Positions 55,919 to 64,000 are shown, numbered from the stretch's first letter. The stretch: 64,000 bases of DNA from Glaciimonas sp. PAMC28666 (GCF_016917355.1 NZ_CP070304.1:1054001-1118000); one strand, 5' to 3'. Notes: generated by a model from the sequence alone, not told the origin. A program made the numbers and translations.

Positions 55919-56944
55919 ATGAGTTTTCAGGTAACAGTTCAGCCGAGTGGTCGGCAATTCACCTGCGAAGAGGGTGAAACCATCTTGAGCGCAGCAATCC
56001 GCGCCGGTGTTGGTTTGCCTTACGGTTGTAAAAATGGCGCATGCAGCTCCTGCAAGGGCAAACTCATTGCGGGCAACGTCACCCATGGTGCGCATCAGGA
56101 AAAAGCCTTGCCGGTGAGCGAGGAGACACGTGGATTTTCGCTGTTTTGCTGCGCCACTCCGCATTCCGACATCACCATCGAAGCGCGCGAAATAGCCGGA
56201 GTTGGCGAATTTCCTGTCCGTAAAATGCCGACCCGCATCGCCAAAATTGAAAAAGTTGCCGACGATGTTGTCATCCTATCATTACAACTACCCGCTAACG
56301 AGCGCCTGCAATATCTGGCGGGCCAATATATCGAGTTCATGCTGCGCGATGGCAAACGCCGTAGTTATAGCATGGCGAATGCGCCGCACAAGGATGAGCA
56401 GATTTCAGTGCATATTCGCCATATGCCCGGCGGCGTGTTCACCGATCAGGTTTTTGCGACCTTGAAGGAACGCGATATTTTACGTTTTGAAGGGCCGCTT
56501 GGGTCTTTCTTTTTACGCGAGGACTCCGAAAAGCCGATCATATTGCTGGCTTCCGGGACAGGTTTCGCACCGATCAAGGCTATTATTGAACAAATGATTC
56601 ACAATAAATCCGATCGTCCAATGGCTTTATATTGGGGTGGCCGCCGTCCTCAGGATCTGTATATGCATGCGTTATGTGAAGAGTGGGCGCGCTCTATTCC
56701 ACACTTCACCTACGTGCCGGTTATATCGAACGCGCATCAGGAAGACCAATGGGTCGGGCGCAGCGGTTTTGTGCATCAGGCTGTGATGACCGATTTCGCG
56801 GATTTATCCGGCTATCAAGTTTATGCTTGCGGTGCACCGATTGTCGTAGAGTCGGCCCAGCGGGACTTTATTGGCAGTTGCAACTTACCTGCAGACGAAT
56901 TTTATGCCGATTCATTCACCTCGGAAGCCGATCTGGCTGAATAG
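55919..56944 (+). CDS. CDP-6-deoxy-delta-3,4-glucoseen reductase-type flavoprotein
   Basis: A 341-residue electron-transfer reductase. An N-terminal plant-type [2Fe-2S] ferredoxin domain has YGCKNGACSSCKG (residues about 35-47) and LFCCATP; then an FAD domain (RRSYSMANAPHKD near residue 147) and a NAD(P) domain (ILLASGTGFAPIKA near 212, CGAPIVVESAQRDF near 310). The family makes 3,6-dideoxyhexoses with the E1 dehydratase, but many such proteins serve other oxygenases; no E1 partner is near. ATG follows AGGATTGT closely. Confidence 0.85.
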   Translation: MSFQVTVQPSGRQFTCEEGETILSAAIRAGVGLPYGCKNGACSSCKGKLIAGNVTHGAHQEKALPVSEETRGFSLFCCATPHSDITIEAREIAGVGEFPVRKMPTRIAKIEKVADDVVILSLQLPANERLQYLAGQYIEFMLRDGKRRSYSMANAPHKDEQISVHIRHMPGGVFTDQVFATLKERDILRFEGPLGSFFLREDSEKPIILLASGTGFAPIKAIIEQMIHNKSDRPMALYWGGRRPQDLYMHALCEEWARSIPHFTYVPVISNAHQEDQWVGRSGFVHQAVMTDFADLSGYQVYACGAPIVVESAQRDFIGSCNLPADEFYADSFTSEADLAE

Positions 56945-57104
56945 TGTTTTGGGGCCGACGGAATGCCCGGCAAAAAAACGTTTTGACGCATGCTGCAAAA
57001 GGCCCTAATATTAGCCTCATGAAAATGATCAATGCCTTTCTTCGACGTCATACGCCAATACCCCAACCCGGTATGCCGTGCGAGTGAGCGCTTTTTGATC
57101 ACGA

Positions 57105-57134
57105 AACCACAGGCCATGCCTGTGGTTTTTTTTT
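57105..57134 (+). terminator. Rho-independent terminator
   Basis: 10-base stem AACCACAGGC / GCCTGTGGTT with a 3-base loop and a run of nine T. It ends transcripts of the flavoprotein gene, about 160 bases after its stop. The rest of the 299-base gap (56945-57243) shows no supported gene. Confidence 0.95.
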
Positions 57135-57243
57135 GGCCTTTTGTTTTTCGGACTGACGCAAAACCATTTGGCGGGCGTCATTCCATTTTTCCCTTTTTTT
57201 CTTACAGACAGCGCCTCTTAGCGCCTTTATCCGGAGCTCGACC

Positions 57244-58470
57244 ATGGAATTCAACCAGTTTGCAGTCAACGATTTGATGTATATCACCAACCGCCCTCCG
57301 CTGGTTTTTACTGAGGGTAGCGGTATGTGGATGACCGATCACAATGGCAAGCGCTATCTGGATTACCTGCAGGGCTGGGCAGTCAACGCGCTGGGCCATT
57401 CGCCACAATGCATACAGGACGCCTTGGTTGCCCAATCGAAAAAAATCCTTAATCCGTCGCCCGCCTTTTATAACGCGCCGTCCATCGAATTGGCGTCGCT
57501 GCTGACGTCGAACTCCTGTTTCGATCGCGTCTTTTTTACGAACAGCGGTGCAGAAGCCAACGAAGGCGCAATTAAACTGGCCCGCAAATGGGGGAAAAAG
57601 AATCCTAACAAAGCAGGCCAGAACCGTTTTGAAATCATCACCTTTGACCACAGCTTTCACGGGCGCACGTTGGCAACCATGTCAGCCAGCGGCAAACCTG
57701 GCTGGGACACTATTTTTGCACCCCAGGTGCCAGGCTTCCCTAAGGCAGACCTGAACGATCTGGCCAGCGTCGAAAGCCTGATCAATGACCGCACCGTCGC
57801 GGTCATGTTGGAACCGGTGCAAGGCGAAGGTGGTGTGCTTCCAGCGACCCGTGAATTCATGCAAGGCTTGCGCGCCCTGACCGAGAAACATGGCTTGTTG
57901 CTAATCGTTGACGAAGTGCAGACCGGCATGGGACGCACCGGGGAGTTATTTGCTTATCAGTTATCGAACATTCAGCCGGATATCATGACACTCGGCAAAG
58001 GAATTGGCGGCGGCGTGCCATTGGCGGCGCTACTGGCACGCGAAGAGGTCGCCTGTTTCGAACCTGGAGATCAGGGTGGCACTTACAACGGCAATCCGTT
58101 GATGACGGCAGTTGGCTCTGCGGTTCTGAAGAGCCTGTTGGCACCCGGATTTATGCAATCGGTTAACGAAAAAAGCGCCTATCTCAGCGCGCAATTATTG
58201 AAGCTTTCGGATAAATACGGCATGGATGGTGAACGCGGTGAAGGCTTGCTGCGCGCACTGAAACTAGGTGAAGACATCGGCCCGCAAATCGTCGATATCG
58301 CACGCGATATGAACCCGGTCGGCTTATTGTTGAACTCGCCCCGCCCTGACCTGCTGCGCTTTATGCCAGCCTTGAATGTCACCATTTCAGAGATCGATCA
58401 AATGATCTCCATGTTGTCGGACGTACTCGATCAGATTAAAAACAAAGCCGCTGCCGCAAATATTGCTTAG
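57244..58470 (+). CDS. argD: Acetylornithine aminotransferase-type class III aminotransferase
   Basis: PLP-dependent aminotransferase of 408 residues, subgroup III. It shows [20 protein letters not shown] near residue 100 and the glycine-rich [18 protein letters not shown], the cofactor Asp in [17 protein letters not shown] near 220, and the PLP lysine in [16 protein letters not shown] near 250. It probably acts as N-acetylornithine aminotransferase in arginine synthesis, but succinyl-ornithine or 4-aminobutyrate activity cannot be excluded. ATG follows CCGGAGCTCGACC. Separate unit after the terminator, 48 bases before the NlpC lipoprotein gene. Confidence 0.88.
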   Translation: MEFNQFAVNDLMYITNRPPLVFTEGSGMWMTDHNGKRYLDYLQGWAVNALGHSPQCIQDALVAQSKKILNPSPAFYNAPSIELASLLTSNSCFDRVFFTNSGAEANEGAIKLARKWGKKNPNKAGQNRFEIITFDHSFHGRTLATMSASGKPGWDTIFAPQVPGFPKADLNDLASVESLINDRTVAVMLEPVQGEGGVLPATREFMQGLRALTEKHGLLLIVDEVQTGMGRTGELFAYQLSNIQPDIMTLGKGIGGGVPLAALLAREEVACFEPGDQGGTYNGNPLMTAVGSAVLKSLLAPGFMQSVNEKSAYLSAQLLKLSDKYGMDGERGEGLLRALKLGEDIGPQIVDIARDMNPVGLLLNSPRPDLLRFMPALNVTISEIDQMISMLSDVLDQIKNKAAAANIA

Positions 58471-58518
58471 AATGAGGTTTGCGTTTACCCAGGTGAAGGG
58501 AAAGTCTTCGGGCGTCCT

Positions 58519-59028
58519 ATGACGATTTTAAAAACCTTTTGCGTGTGTTGTTGCGCATTGCTATTAGCAGCTTGCGGAAGCGGCGGCGACAACATTCGAA
58601 GAAACCCGCAAGTTAGCAATGCGTACATGAACTCACACGTTGCGCCAAGCGATACGGGCAATGAAATTGTGATTTATTCACTCGGGCTAATCGATACCAA
58701 TTACCGCTTCGGCGGTAAAAATCCTGAAGCCGGACTTGATTGCAGCGGCATGGTGACGTATGTCTTCAAACAGGCGGTGGGACTGACTGTCACCGGCAGC
58801 GCTGCGATGATCGCCCAAAAAGGCCGAGAAGTACCCAAAAGTGAACTGCGACCGGGCGATCTGGTATTTTTTAATACTATGCACAAGGCGTTTTCACACG
58901 TTGGCATTTATATCGGCGATGGCCGCTTTATAAACGCGCCATCCACTAACGGCAAGGTGAGGATCGATCGCCTTGAAAACACCTATTACGCACAACGTTT
59001 TGAGTCAGTGCGACGGTATTTTGATTAG
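58519..59028 (+). CDS. NlpC/P60-family lipoprotein endopeptidase
   Basis: A 169-residue predicted lipoprotein. The N-terminus TFCVCCCALLLAACGSGG is a signal with lipobox cysteine at residue 19. The NlpC/P60 domain has the catalytic Cys in GLDCSGMVTYVFKQAV (near residue 76) and His in FSHVGIYIGDGRF (near 130); the third polar residue, often His, is Asn in FINAPSTNGKVR. It would cleave muropeptide cross-links in the cell wall. Follows argD by 48 bases, with no clear ribosome binding site. Confidence 0.88.
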   Translation: MTILKTFCVCCCALLLAACGSGGDNIRRNPQVSNAYMNSHVAPSDTGNEIVIYSLGLIDTNYRFGGKNPEAGLDCSGMVTYVFKQAVGLTVTGSAAMIAQKGREVPKSELRPGDLVFFNTMHKAFSHVGIYIGDGRFINAPSTNGKVRIDRLENTYYAQRFESVRRYFD

Positions 59029-59041
59029 GTTCGCTCAGGAC

Positions 59042-59974
59042 TTACACCGGCGTTAATACCGCTCGACCAGAAAAATGCCGCTGGGCATTCTCTAAAAATA
59101 AATTTACCGTTGCGTCCACCGCTTCGGGTGACCACCCGGCGACATGCGGCGTCAACACTACGTTGTGCAGATGCATTAGTTGCTGCGGCGGTTGTGGTTC
59201 GCTTTCATACACGTCGAGACCGGCGGCGGCAATACGGCCCTGACGCAGGGCTTGCGATAGCGCTTCTGTATCGACGACACTTCCCCGTGCGATATTGACC
59301 AGCACACCATTTGGTCCCAGTGCATCAAGCATAGGGCCATTAATCAGATGACGGGTCGCCGGACCGCCGGGGGTCGCTACTACCAGAAAATCCGCCCACT
59401 GAGCCAGACCCAGCAACGAATCAAAATAGGTAAACGGCACTTCGGTACGTGGTGAACGACTGTGGTAACCAATTTCCATGTCAAACCCGAGCGCACGTTT
59501 GGCAATTTGCTTGCCGATAGTGCCCAGCCCCAATATGCCCAATCGTTTGAAAGAGACACTCGCTGGTAACGGTAATGCCGTGCGCCAGATACCCTGATGC
59601 AACGCTACGCCTAATTGCGGAATTCCGCGCACGGCAGCCAGCAACAATCCCATCGCGTGATCGGCGACACAAGCGTCGTTCGTACCGGCACCGTTTGAGA
59701 CCACGATACCGCGTTGCCGCGCGGCTGCAACATCGATTTCTTCATATCCCGCACCCAACGCACAGATTAGCCCGAGTTGGGGCATGGCGGCGATTTCTTG
59801 CGCTGTCAACCCGATGCTGCCGATGGTTAATACTGCTTGAATTTGCGCGCCATTCATCGCGATTTCTTCGCTGCGTTGTGCTGGGCTGGGCGCGTATGAA
59901 ACGGTATACGCCTGCCGCATTTGCGCCAGATGGTCGTCGGAGAAAGGACTGAGAATTAGCAGATTAGGCTTCAT
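59042..59974 (-). CDS. D-2-hydroxyacid dehydrogenase
   Basis: A 310-residue NAD(P)-dependent dehydrogenase, probably hydroxypyruvate/glyoxylate reductase type. The nucleotide-binding motif LGILGLGTIGKQIAKRAL is near residue 145; the catalytic Arg is in NIARGSVVDTEAL near 232, Glu in VYESEPQP near 260 and His in LTPHVAGWSPEA near 280. The substrate is not assignable. Convergent with the NlpC gene, with 13 bases between stops. Next upstream gene is znuA, on the same strand, 118 bases away. Confidence 0.88.
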   Translation of the reverse strand: MKPNLLILSPFSDDHLAQMRQAYTVSYAPSPAQRSEEIAMNGAQIQAVLTIGSIGLTAQEIAAMPQLGLICALGAGYEEIDVAAARQRGIVVSNGAGTNDACVADHAMGLLLAAVRGIPQLGVALHQGIWRTALPLPASVSFKRLGILGLGTIGKQIAKRALGFDMEIGYHSRSPRTEVPFTYFDSLLGLAQWADFLVVATPGGPATRHLINGPMLDALGPNGVLVNIARGSVVDTEALSQALRQGRIAAAGLDVYESEPQPPQQLMHLHNVVLTPHVAGWSPEAVDATVNLFLENAQRHFSGRAVLTPV

Positions 59975-60092
59975 GGTATTGGAAGTAACGATGCATTATC
60001 GGAAGCCACCATGTTACCTTTCAATCGCCCGATCTGCTTGGTGGGTTCAATACAAACTACTGCTGTTCCTATTCCTCTTAATACTCTTCTTA

Positions 60093-61031
60093 CTAATCCT
60101 GTTTAAGGCGCTCCATGATTTGCGCAACATTAAAACGCATCATGCGCAAATAGGTGGGGGCATTGCCATTCGCCTGTGATAAAGCGTCCGCGTATAACTT
60201 GCCGCCCGGCTTTACGCCAACTTCATCGCTAATTTGTTGCAACAGTTTCGGATTGCTCATATTTTCAAAAAAAAGTGCTTTGCTATGCTCCTGTCGAATT
60301 TGTCGGATCAGCATGGCGACGTCCCTGGCACTAGGCTCGCTCTCGGTGGAAACCCCTTGTGGCGCGAGAAAACGCACCTTGAAATGGGCACCAAAATACT
60401 CGAAAGCATCGTGTGAGGTAATCACGTTACGGCGTGCATCGGGGATTTGCGCGAATTGTGCCTGTGCCCAACTATCGAGTGCGACCAACGCACCGATGTA
60501 GTCGTCACCGTTATTCTTATACGCCGCAGCGTTGGCCGGGTCGGCCTTGCTGAGCGCGGCGACAATGTTGCGGCTATAGACAATGACATTGGATGGATCC
60601 TGCCATGCGTGCGGATCGAGGCGATGGGCGGCATGCTTAATTCCGCTGCCTTCGTCTCCGCCATCGGGACGGTGACGGGTCTGGATTCCATCGCTGGCAA
60701 CCACCAACGCGCCTTTGTAATTCGCGGCATCGGTCAGTCGCTCAATCCAGCCTTCGAAGCCAAGACCATTGATGACTACGACTTTTGCCCGAGATAGCGT
60801 TCTCACGTCCTTGGGCGTCGGCGCGTAAACATGCGCGTCTTCATCCGGCCCTACCAAGGTCGATATGCTCACATGGTCACGGCCGATGTTGTTGACGATA
60901 TCGCTCAATATACTAAAACTGACCACCACCGGCAATTTTGTGGCCGCTGCTGCAGTGCCGCTGACGATCATTAATGCGATTAATGCGACCGCAGTCATCA
61001 TTATCGATAACACCTGCTTGAAACGCGCCAT
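60093..61031 (-). CDS. znuA: Zinc/manganese ABC transporter periplasmic binding protein ZnuA-type
   Basis: A 312-residue cluster 9 metal receptor. Signal peptide at residues 1-29 (VALIALMIVSGTAAAATK). The mature chain VVVSFSILSDIVNNIG is typical. Metal ligands are expected in VGPDEDAHVYAPTPKDV (His near 67), DPHAWQDPSN (His near 140) and ITSHDAFEYFG (His near 203). The short His-bearing loop GIKHAAHRLDPH is the Zn-loop but is small, so manganese is possible too. ATG follows AAGGAG by six bases. It is last of the metal uptake genes, with its own possible promoter upstream. Confidence 0.88.
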   Translation of the reverse strand: MARFKQVLSIMMTAVALIALMIVSGTAAAATKLPVVVSFSILSDIVNNIGRDHVSISTLVGPDEDAHVYAPTPKDVRTLSRAKVVVINGLGFEGWIERLTDAANYKGALVVASDGIQTRHRPDGGDEGSGIKHAAHRLDPHAWQDPSNVIVYSRNIVAALSKADPANAAAYKNNGDDYIGALVALDSWAQAQFAQIPDARRNVITSHDAFEYFGAHFKVRFLAPQGVSTESEPSARDVAMLIRQIRQEHSKALFFENMSNPKLLQQISDEVGVKPGGKLYADALSQANGNAPTYLRMMRFNVAQIMERLKQD

Positions 61032-61070
61032 GCGACACTCCTTGAAAAGTGGAAAACTGCGTAATTAGTT

Positions 61071-61093
61071 TGTATAGGGTCGAACAAGTTCGA
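61071..61093 (-). promoter_or_regulatory. Possible znuA promoter with a palindrome
   Basis: TATACA on the minus strand (61071-61076) is preceded by the perfect palindrome TCGAAC-AA-GTTCGA at 61080-61093. It sits in the 162-base gap between znuB and znuA. The -35 is weak. A regulator is not identified (inference). Confidence 0.35.
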
Positions 61094-61193
61094 ATAAGTG
61101 CTTGCCAAAGCGCTGTGAACTGACGACCGCAACCACAATCGACGCGTTAGGCCGGACCGATGAAAACAGCTTGCCGGGCATTAATATGGCACC

Positions 61194-62099
61194 TCAGGCA
61201 AGCCGGTGCGGCCTCTTCCATATTTTTACGAGCCAGCCACGCGGGGCGATCAGCAGCGAGATCAGATATAAGCCACCGGCACAAACAATGATGGTTGGGC
61301 CTGAGGGCGTGGACGTGTAATACGATAACAACAGGCCAATATAACCCGCTACAGCAGCTTGCAGAGCGCTATTGAGCAATTGTGCAGGTAGCGTGTCATG
61401 CCAAAGACGGGCAGAAACCGCGGGCAGCATCATCAACCCTACCGCCATCAAGGTGCCGAGGGTCTGAAAAGACGCCACCAGATTGAGCACCACCAACATC
61501 AAAAACAGTTGTTGAAACAACGCACCGCGTGCTCCTTTTACACCGCAAGCCGCCAGAAACGAGGCATCAAAACTTTCCAGTACCAACCCGCGATACATCA
61601 AAGCCCCTACCACCAGACTGACAGTCGTCACGCCCGCGACCAAAAACAGGCCTTCGCGATCAACCCCCAATACGTTGCCAAAAAGGATGTGTAATAAATC
61701 CAGTTTTGAGCCGTTGACCGATATCAGCATCACGCCGAGCGCCAATGCAATCAGATAGATTGAGGCGAGGCTTGCATCTTCCTTTAAATCGGTATGACGA
61801 CTAATCAGAGCGGCAATCGCTACCACGATCACGCCTGCCAGAAAGCCACCGATGCTTAACGCTGGCAGCGACAAGCCAAATAACATAAAGCCGACTGCGA
61901 CGCCGGGCAGAACCGCATGGCTGAGCGCATCCCCGAACAGACTCATGCGACGCAAAGTGAGCAATACCCCGAGCGGGGCACTGCTGAGCGCTAGCGCTAA
62001 AATGCCGATTAAAGCCCGCCGCATGAACGCGAACTCCTGAAACGGGGCGAATGTAAATTGGTAAAAAGTGGTGAACCAATGCAGGGAGAAAAAACTCAT
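61194..62099 (-). CDS. znuB: Zinc-type ABC transporter permease ZnuB
   Basis: A 301-residue ABC-3 family membrane protein with about eight hydrophobic helices, for example LIGILALALSSAPLGVLL and VVAIAALISRH. The conserved DALSHAVLPGVAVGFML near residue 50 and LLVVGALMYRG-like segment are typical of ZnuB/MntB. The ATG at 62099 overlaps the znuC stop (ATGA); the earlier start is not supported. Metal specificity should follow ZnuA. Confidence 0.9.
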   Translation of the reverse strand: MSFFSLHWFTTFYQFTFAPFQEFAFMRRALIGILALALSSAPLGVLLTLRRMSLFGDALSHAVLPGVAVGFMLFGLSLPALSIGGFLAGVIVVAIAALISRHTDLKEDASLASIYLIALALGVMLISVNGSKLDLLHILFGNVLGVDREGLFLVAGVTTVSLVVGALMYRGLVLESFDASFLAACGVKGARGALFQQLFLMLVVLNLVASFQTLGTLMAVGLMMLPAVSARLWHDTLPAQLLNSALQAAVAGYIGLLLSYYTSTPSGPTIIVCAGGLYLISLLIAPRGWLVKIWKRPHRLA

Positions 62100-62851
62100 A
62101 CCGCAGGCTCCGGGTGACAAAATGGTGCATTCGGATCTTGAGCTTCCGGCATATTTTTGGCGAGACGCAGATGGTCGTCAGTTAGTACATGCGCGGTATT
62201 TCCCCAAGCCACCAGACGCCGCGCTAAGAGTACCGCTTGCGGAAAATAACGACGCACCTGTTCGTTGTCATGTAAAACCGCAATCACGGTGCGCTGTTGT
62301 GCATGCCATGACTGAACGATGACCAGCAAATCTTCGGTGGTCTTGGCGTCGACGGCATTGAACGGTTCGTCCAGCAAAATCAATTCCGCATCCTGTAACA
62401 AAATACGCGCAAACAATACACGCTGAAACTGTCCCGCCGACAAACTACCAATTGAACGCTCAGCAAATCCATCCAGACCGACCGCATGCAAGGCGGCATC
62501 GGCCTTTTCTGCCATCGCCCTGGAAATGCCGCCGAACAATCCGGCACGTTGCCAATATCCCAGCAGCACGCAGTCCATCACTGAAATAGGAAACCCGCGA
62601 TCAATTTCAGCTTGCTGGGGTAAATAGGCAACACGCTTGCGCGGGATGCTGATATCGACATGACCACTATCGATACGAACCAACCCGAGCAAACTCTTTA
62701 ACAGCGTACTCTTGCCAGCGCCGTTTGGACCAATAATGGCCGTCAACGAACCCGCTTCAAAGCGTCCGCTAATGTGATGCAAAGCGGGATGTTGACGATA
62801 TGCGACTGTCACATTGTGCAGTGACACCGCAGGCGCGTTAGCAGGCTTCAT
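62096..62851 (-). CDS. znuC: Zinc-type ABC transporter ATPase ZnuC
   Basis: A 251-residue ATPase. Walker A IIGPNGAGKSTLLKS near residue 38, signature GSLSAGQFQRVLFAR (LSAGQ form) near 137, Walker B LILLDEPFNAVDAKT near 158 and H loop VLHDNEQVRRYF near 190. ATG at 62851 follows AGGAG by seven bases, and its first codon overlaps the stop of a 47-residue ORF upstream (ATGA), so translation is coupled. Assignment to zinc is from the family and the Zur-like operators before the unit. Confidence 0.9.
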   Translation of the reverse strand: MKPANAPAVSLHNVTVAYRQHPALHHISGRFEAGSLTAIIGPNGAGKSTLLKSLLGLVRIDSGHVDISIPRKRVAYLPQQAEIDRGFPISVMDCVLLGYWQRAGLFGGISRAMAEKADAALHAVGLDGFAERSIGSLSAGQFQRVLFARILLQDAELILLDEPFNAVDAKTTEDLLVIVQSWHAQQRTVIAVLHDNEQVRRYFPQAVLLARRLVAWGNTAHVLTDDHLRLAKNMPEAQDPNAPFCHPEPAV

Positions 62852-62991
62852 CCTGTTGCTCCTGCCAGCGCCCACCAGACGCCGACCCAAAATAAAACGC
62901 AAACAGGAAGGACCAGCATGAGCCGAAACCAGGCAGACCGCGCCAGCATGCTGCTGCGCTTTTTCATAATGGGGGTAGAATTGATCGTCAT
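62848..62991 (-). CDS. 47-residue single-span membrane peptide
   Basis: An ORF too short for usual gene calls: 48 codons from ATG at 62991 to TGA, whose TGA overlaps the znuC ATG. The peptide begins with MTINSTPIMKKRSSML, then has a basic stretch and one hydrophobic helix (LMLVLPVCVLFWVGVWWALA). It is tightly coupled to znuC and precedes it directly after the operators. It may be a leader for coupling or a small subunit of the transporter. No strong ribosome binding site is seen. Conservation was not testable. Confidence 0.5.
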   Translation of the reverse strand: MTINSTPIMKKRSSMLARSAWFRLMLVLPVCVLFWVGVWWALAGATG

Positions 62992-63084
62992 ACCAGCTTT
63001 ACATTCACAACAATTGTTTAGACATGATCAGCGCCTTCTAAGGCTAAATCCGCTGTATTTTTAATTCTTTGTACTCTTTTGTTT

Positions 63085-63129
63085 TGCAACTTAGTTGCAG
63101 CGTGCCGATTATAGTGCAACCGAGTTGCA
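63085..63129 (-). promoter_or_regulatory. Two Zur-like operators flanking the znu -10 box
   Basis: Palindromes TGCAACTTAGTTGCA (63085-63099) and TGCAACCGAGTTGCA (63115-63129) are exactly 30 bases centre to centre, three helical turns. Between them, on the minus strand, is a perfect TATAAT (63108-63113). Fur-family regulator sites of this kind fit zinc repression by Zur. Zur itself is not encoded in the window; the regulator is inferred. Confidence 0.7.
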
Positions 63130-63276
63130 TTTGGTGATTTTTCATCATTGCATGCCGGCAATTTCGTTACCTAATGCCAACTTCTCGGGCTGAGTGCGCC
63201 ATAGTTCTTACTGCCGTTACTAAAGAATAAGGACTCGTGAGATTTTCTTGATTGATCCGATAAACAGTTCAAAATC

Positions 63277-63303
63277 GGAACACCGCGACTGCAAGAGTGT
63301 TCC
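63277..63303. promoter_or_regulatory. Inverted repeat upstream of the sigma-54 promoter
   Basis: GGAACAC (63277-63283) and GTGTTCC (63297-63303) face each other across 13 bases, about 155-180 bases before the -24 box. A third half site TGTTCCA is at 63361-63367. Position and symmetry fit an enhancer for an AcoR/EraR-like activator (inference). Confidence 0.5.
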
Positions 63304-63456
63304 AAAATAAAGCAGCAGACATTTTGTGCTTGTAATCAACCTCTCCTCAAGCACCGAAATTGTTCCAACAACGAACGCTCAAGACTCAATGCCCAAGCGG
63401 GTCTTTAGCCGATTGTCGCGTTAATCTTTAGCCACAAATGACGTCAGGACAATGCG

Positions 63457-63472
63457 TGGCACGACCTTTGCA
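63457..63472 (+). promoter_or_regulatory. Sigma-54 promoter of the aldehyde dehydrogenase gene
   Basis: TGGCACG-N4-TTGCA with GG and GC ten bases apart is a perfect match to the RpoN consensus. It lies 79 bases before the ATG. Sigma-54 control of exaC/acoD-type aldehyde dehydrogenase genes is known in other bacteria. Confidence 0.88.
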
Positions 63473-63551
63473 AATAATGGGAGTGGCTGTTGCACCTTGG
63501 CTTATTGCCAACTTGGTAATCAATTAACTAAAACCCCTTTCGGAGGACGAC

Positions 63552-64000
63552 ATGAATCTAGCAGACATCACCAAACTAGGCATTAAAAACCCCTTCAAGC
63601 AACGTTACGATAATTTTATCGGTGGAAAATTTGTGCCGCCAGTCAAGGGCGAGTATTTTGAGAATATCAGCCCTGTCCTGGGCCGGGCTTTTTGCGAAGT
63701 AGCCCGCTCCAGTGCGGAAGACGTTGATCTGGCGTTAGATGCCGCCCACGCAGCCAAGCGTGCCTGGGGTCGTACCTCGCCTGCCGATCGCGCCAATATT
63801 CTGCTCAAAATCGCTGATCGGATGGAAGCAAATCTGGAATTGCTGGCGATTGCCGAAACCATCGATAACGGCAAGCCTTTGCGCGAAACCACTTTGGCCG
63901 ACATTCCGTTGGCTATCGATCACTTCCGCTATTTTGCAGGTTGCATCCGCGCGCAGGAAGGGTCTGTCGCCACCATTGATGCAGAAACTTATGCTTATCA
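63552..64000 (+). CDS. exaC: Aldehyde dehydrogenase, ExaC/AcoD type (partial, runs off the window)
   Basis: The first 149 codons of a class 3-like NAD-dependent aldehyde dehydrogenase; the family is about 506 residues. The N-terminus [20 protein letters not shown] and [20 protein letters not shown] match the ExaC/AcoD/AldB group that oxidises acetaldehyde. Catalytic Cys and Glu are beyond the window. The ATG at 63552 follows GGAGGACGAC. Driven by a sigma-54 promoter at 63457, probably induced by ethanol, acetaldehyde or a related alcohol (inference). Confidence 0.92.
   Translation, partial: MNLADITKLGIKNPFKQRYDNFIGGKFVPPVKGEYFENISPVLGRAFCEVARSSAEDVDLALDAAHAAKRAWGRTSPADRANILLKIADRMEANLELLAIAETIDNGKPLRETTLADIPLAIDHFRYFAGCIRAQEGSVATIDAETYAY

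Larger units (their letters stand above)
62992..63551. other. 560-base divergent control region, znu / aldehyde dehydrogenase
   Basis: No gene is supported. The left part holds two palindromic Zur-like operators and a -10 box for the znu unit; the right part holds an inverted repeat and a sigma-54 promoter for the dehydrogenase. These are described separately. Confidence 0.7.

Noticed and set aside
59973-60179. 68-codon plus-strand ORF with a Leu/Phe-rich segment
   Set aside because: The hydrophobic stretch comes from a pyrimidine-rich tract, it overlaps the start of a dehydrogenase gene and the end of znuA, and it has no ribosome binding site.

Overview
The window looks like one chromosomal stretch of a betaproteobacterium of the order Burkholderiales, most likely an Oxalobacteraceae member (Collimonas/Glaciimonas/Herbaspirillum type). 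This is inferred from the glnA - DUF4124 gene - ntrB - ntrC order, the long GlgE/TreS-maltokinase operon, prpR divergent from prpD/prpE, and moderate GC. No phage, plasmid, rRNA, tRNA or CRISPR locus was found, and no transposase. The species is not determined.

Layout. 1-4.5 kb: glycine-betaine synthesis (betI, betB, betA, all minus) with a BetI operator and promoter upstream of betI; betB and betA are separated by about 1 kb of nested repeats. 4.5-9.5 kb: small housekeeping genes (xthA, a NIPSNAP protein, a 5'-methylthioadenosine/SAH nucleosidase, an alpha/beta hydrolase, an RluA-family pseudouridine synthase coupled to a GNAT acetyltransferase). 9.7-16.2 kb: propionate genes prpE and prpD, an MliC-like lipoprotein gene and the sigma-54 activator gene prpR; prpB and prpC are absent here. 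16.4-37.5 kb: glgA, then seven consecutive minus-strand genes (glgE, treS-maltokinase, glgB, glgX, treZ, malQ, treY) joined by 1-4 base overlaps or a 2-base gap. Together they encode a closed trehalose to maltose to maltose-1-phosphate to branched glucan to trehalose cycle. 38-46.5 kb: small genes, then nitrogen control (ntrC, ntrB, DUF4124, glnA) and a divergent rhodanese. 47-50.5 kb: trans-3-hydroxy-L-proline catabolism and a branched-chain-type binding protein. 50.8-54.7 kb: a NitT/TauT-type ABC transporter with two different binding proteins. 55-60 kb: SDR epimerase, CDP-6-deoxyglucoseen-type reductase, argD-type aminotransferase, NlpC/P60 lipoprotein, D-2-hydroxyacid dehydrogenase. 60-63.1 kb: a zinc-type ABC importer (znuC, znuB, znuA) preceded by an unlisted 47-residue membrane peptide and a pair of palindromic Zur-like operators. 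63.4-64 kb: a textbook sigma-54 promoter driving an exaC-type aldehyde dehydrogenase that runs off the end.

Recurring theme: short tandem arrays of different unit length (6, 9, 9, 10, 11, 12, 13 and 116 bp) lie between genes and in frame inside genes (rluA-family gene, glgX, the MliC-like gene). The most distinctive biology is (i) the translationally coupled glycogen-trehalose operon whose GlgE carries an extra N-terminal GH13-like domain that has lost its catalytic residues and whose GlgX carries an acidic low-complexity insert, and (ii) the repeat island inside the bet operon. Starts were moved from the longest ORF wherever a ribosome binding site, an ATGA overlap or family N-terminal length supported it.
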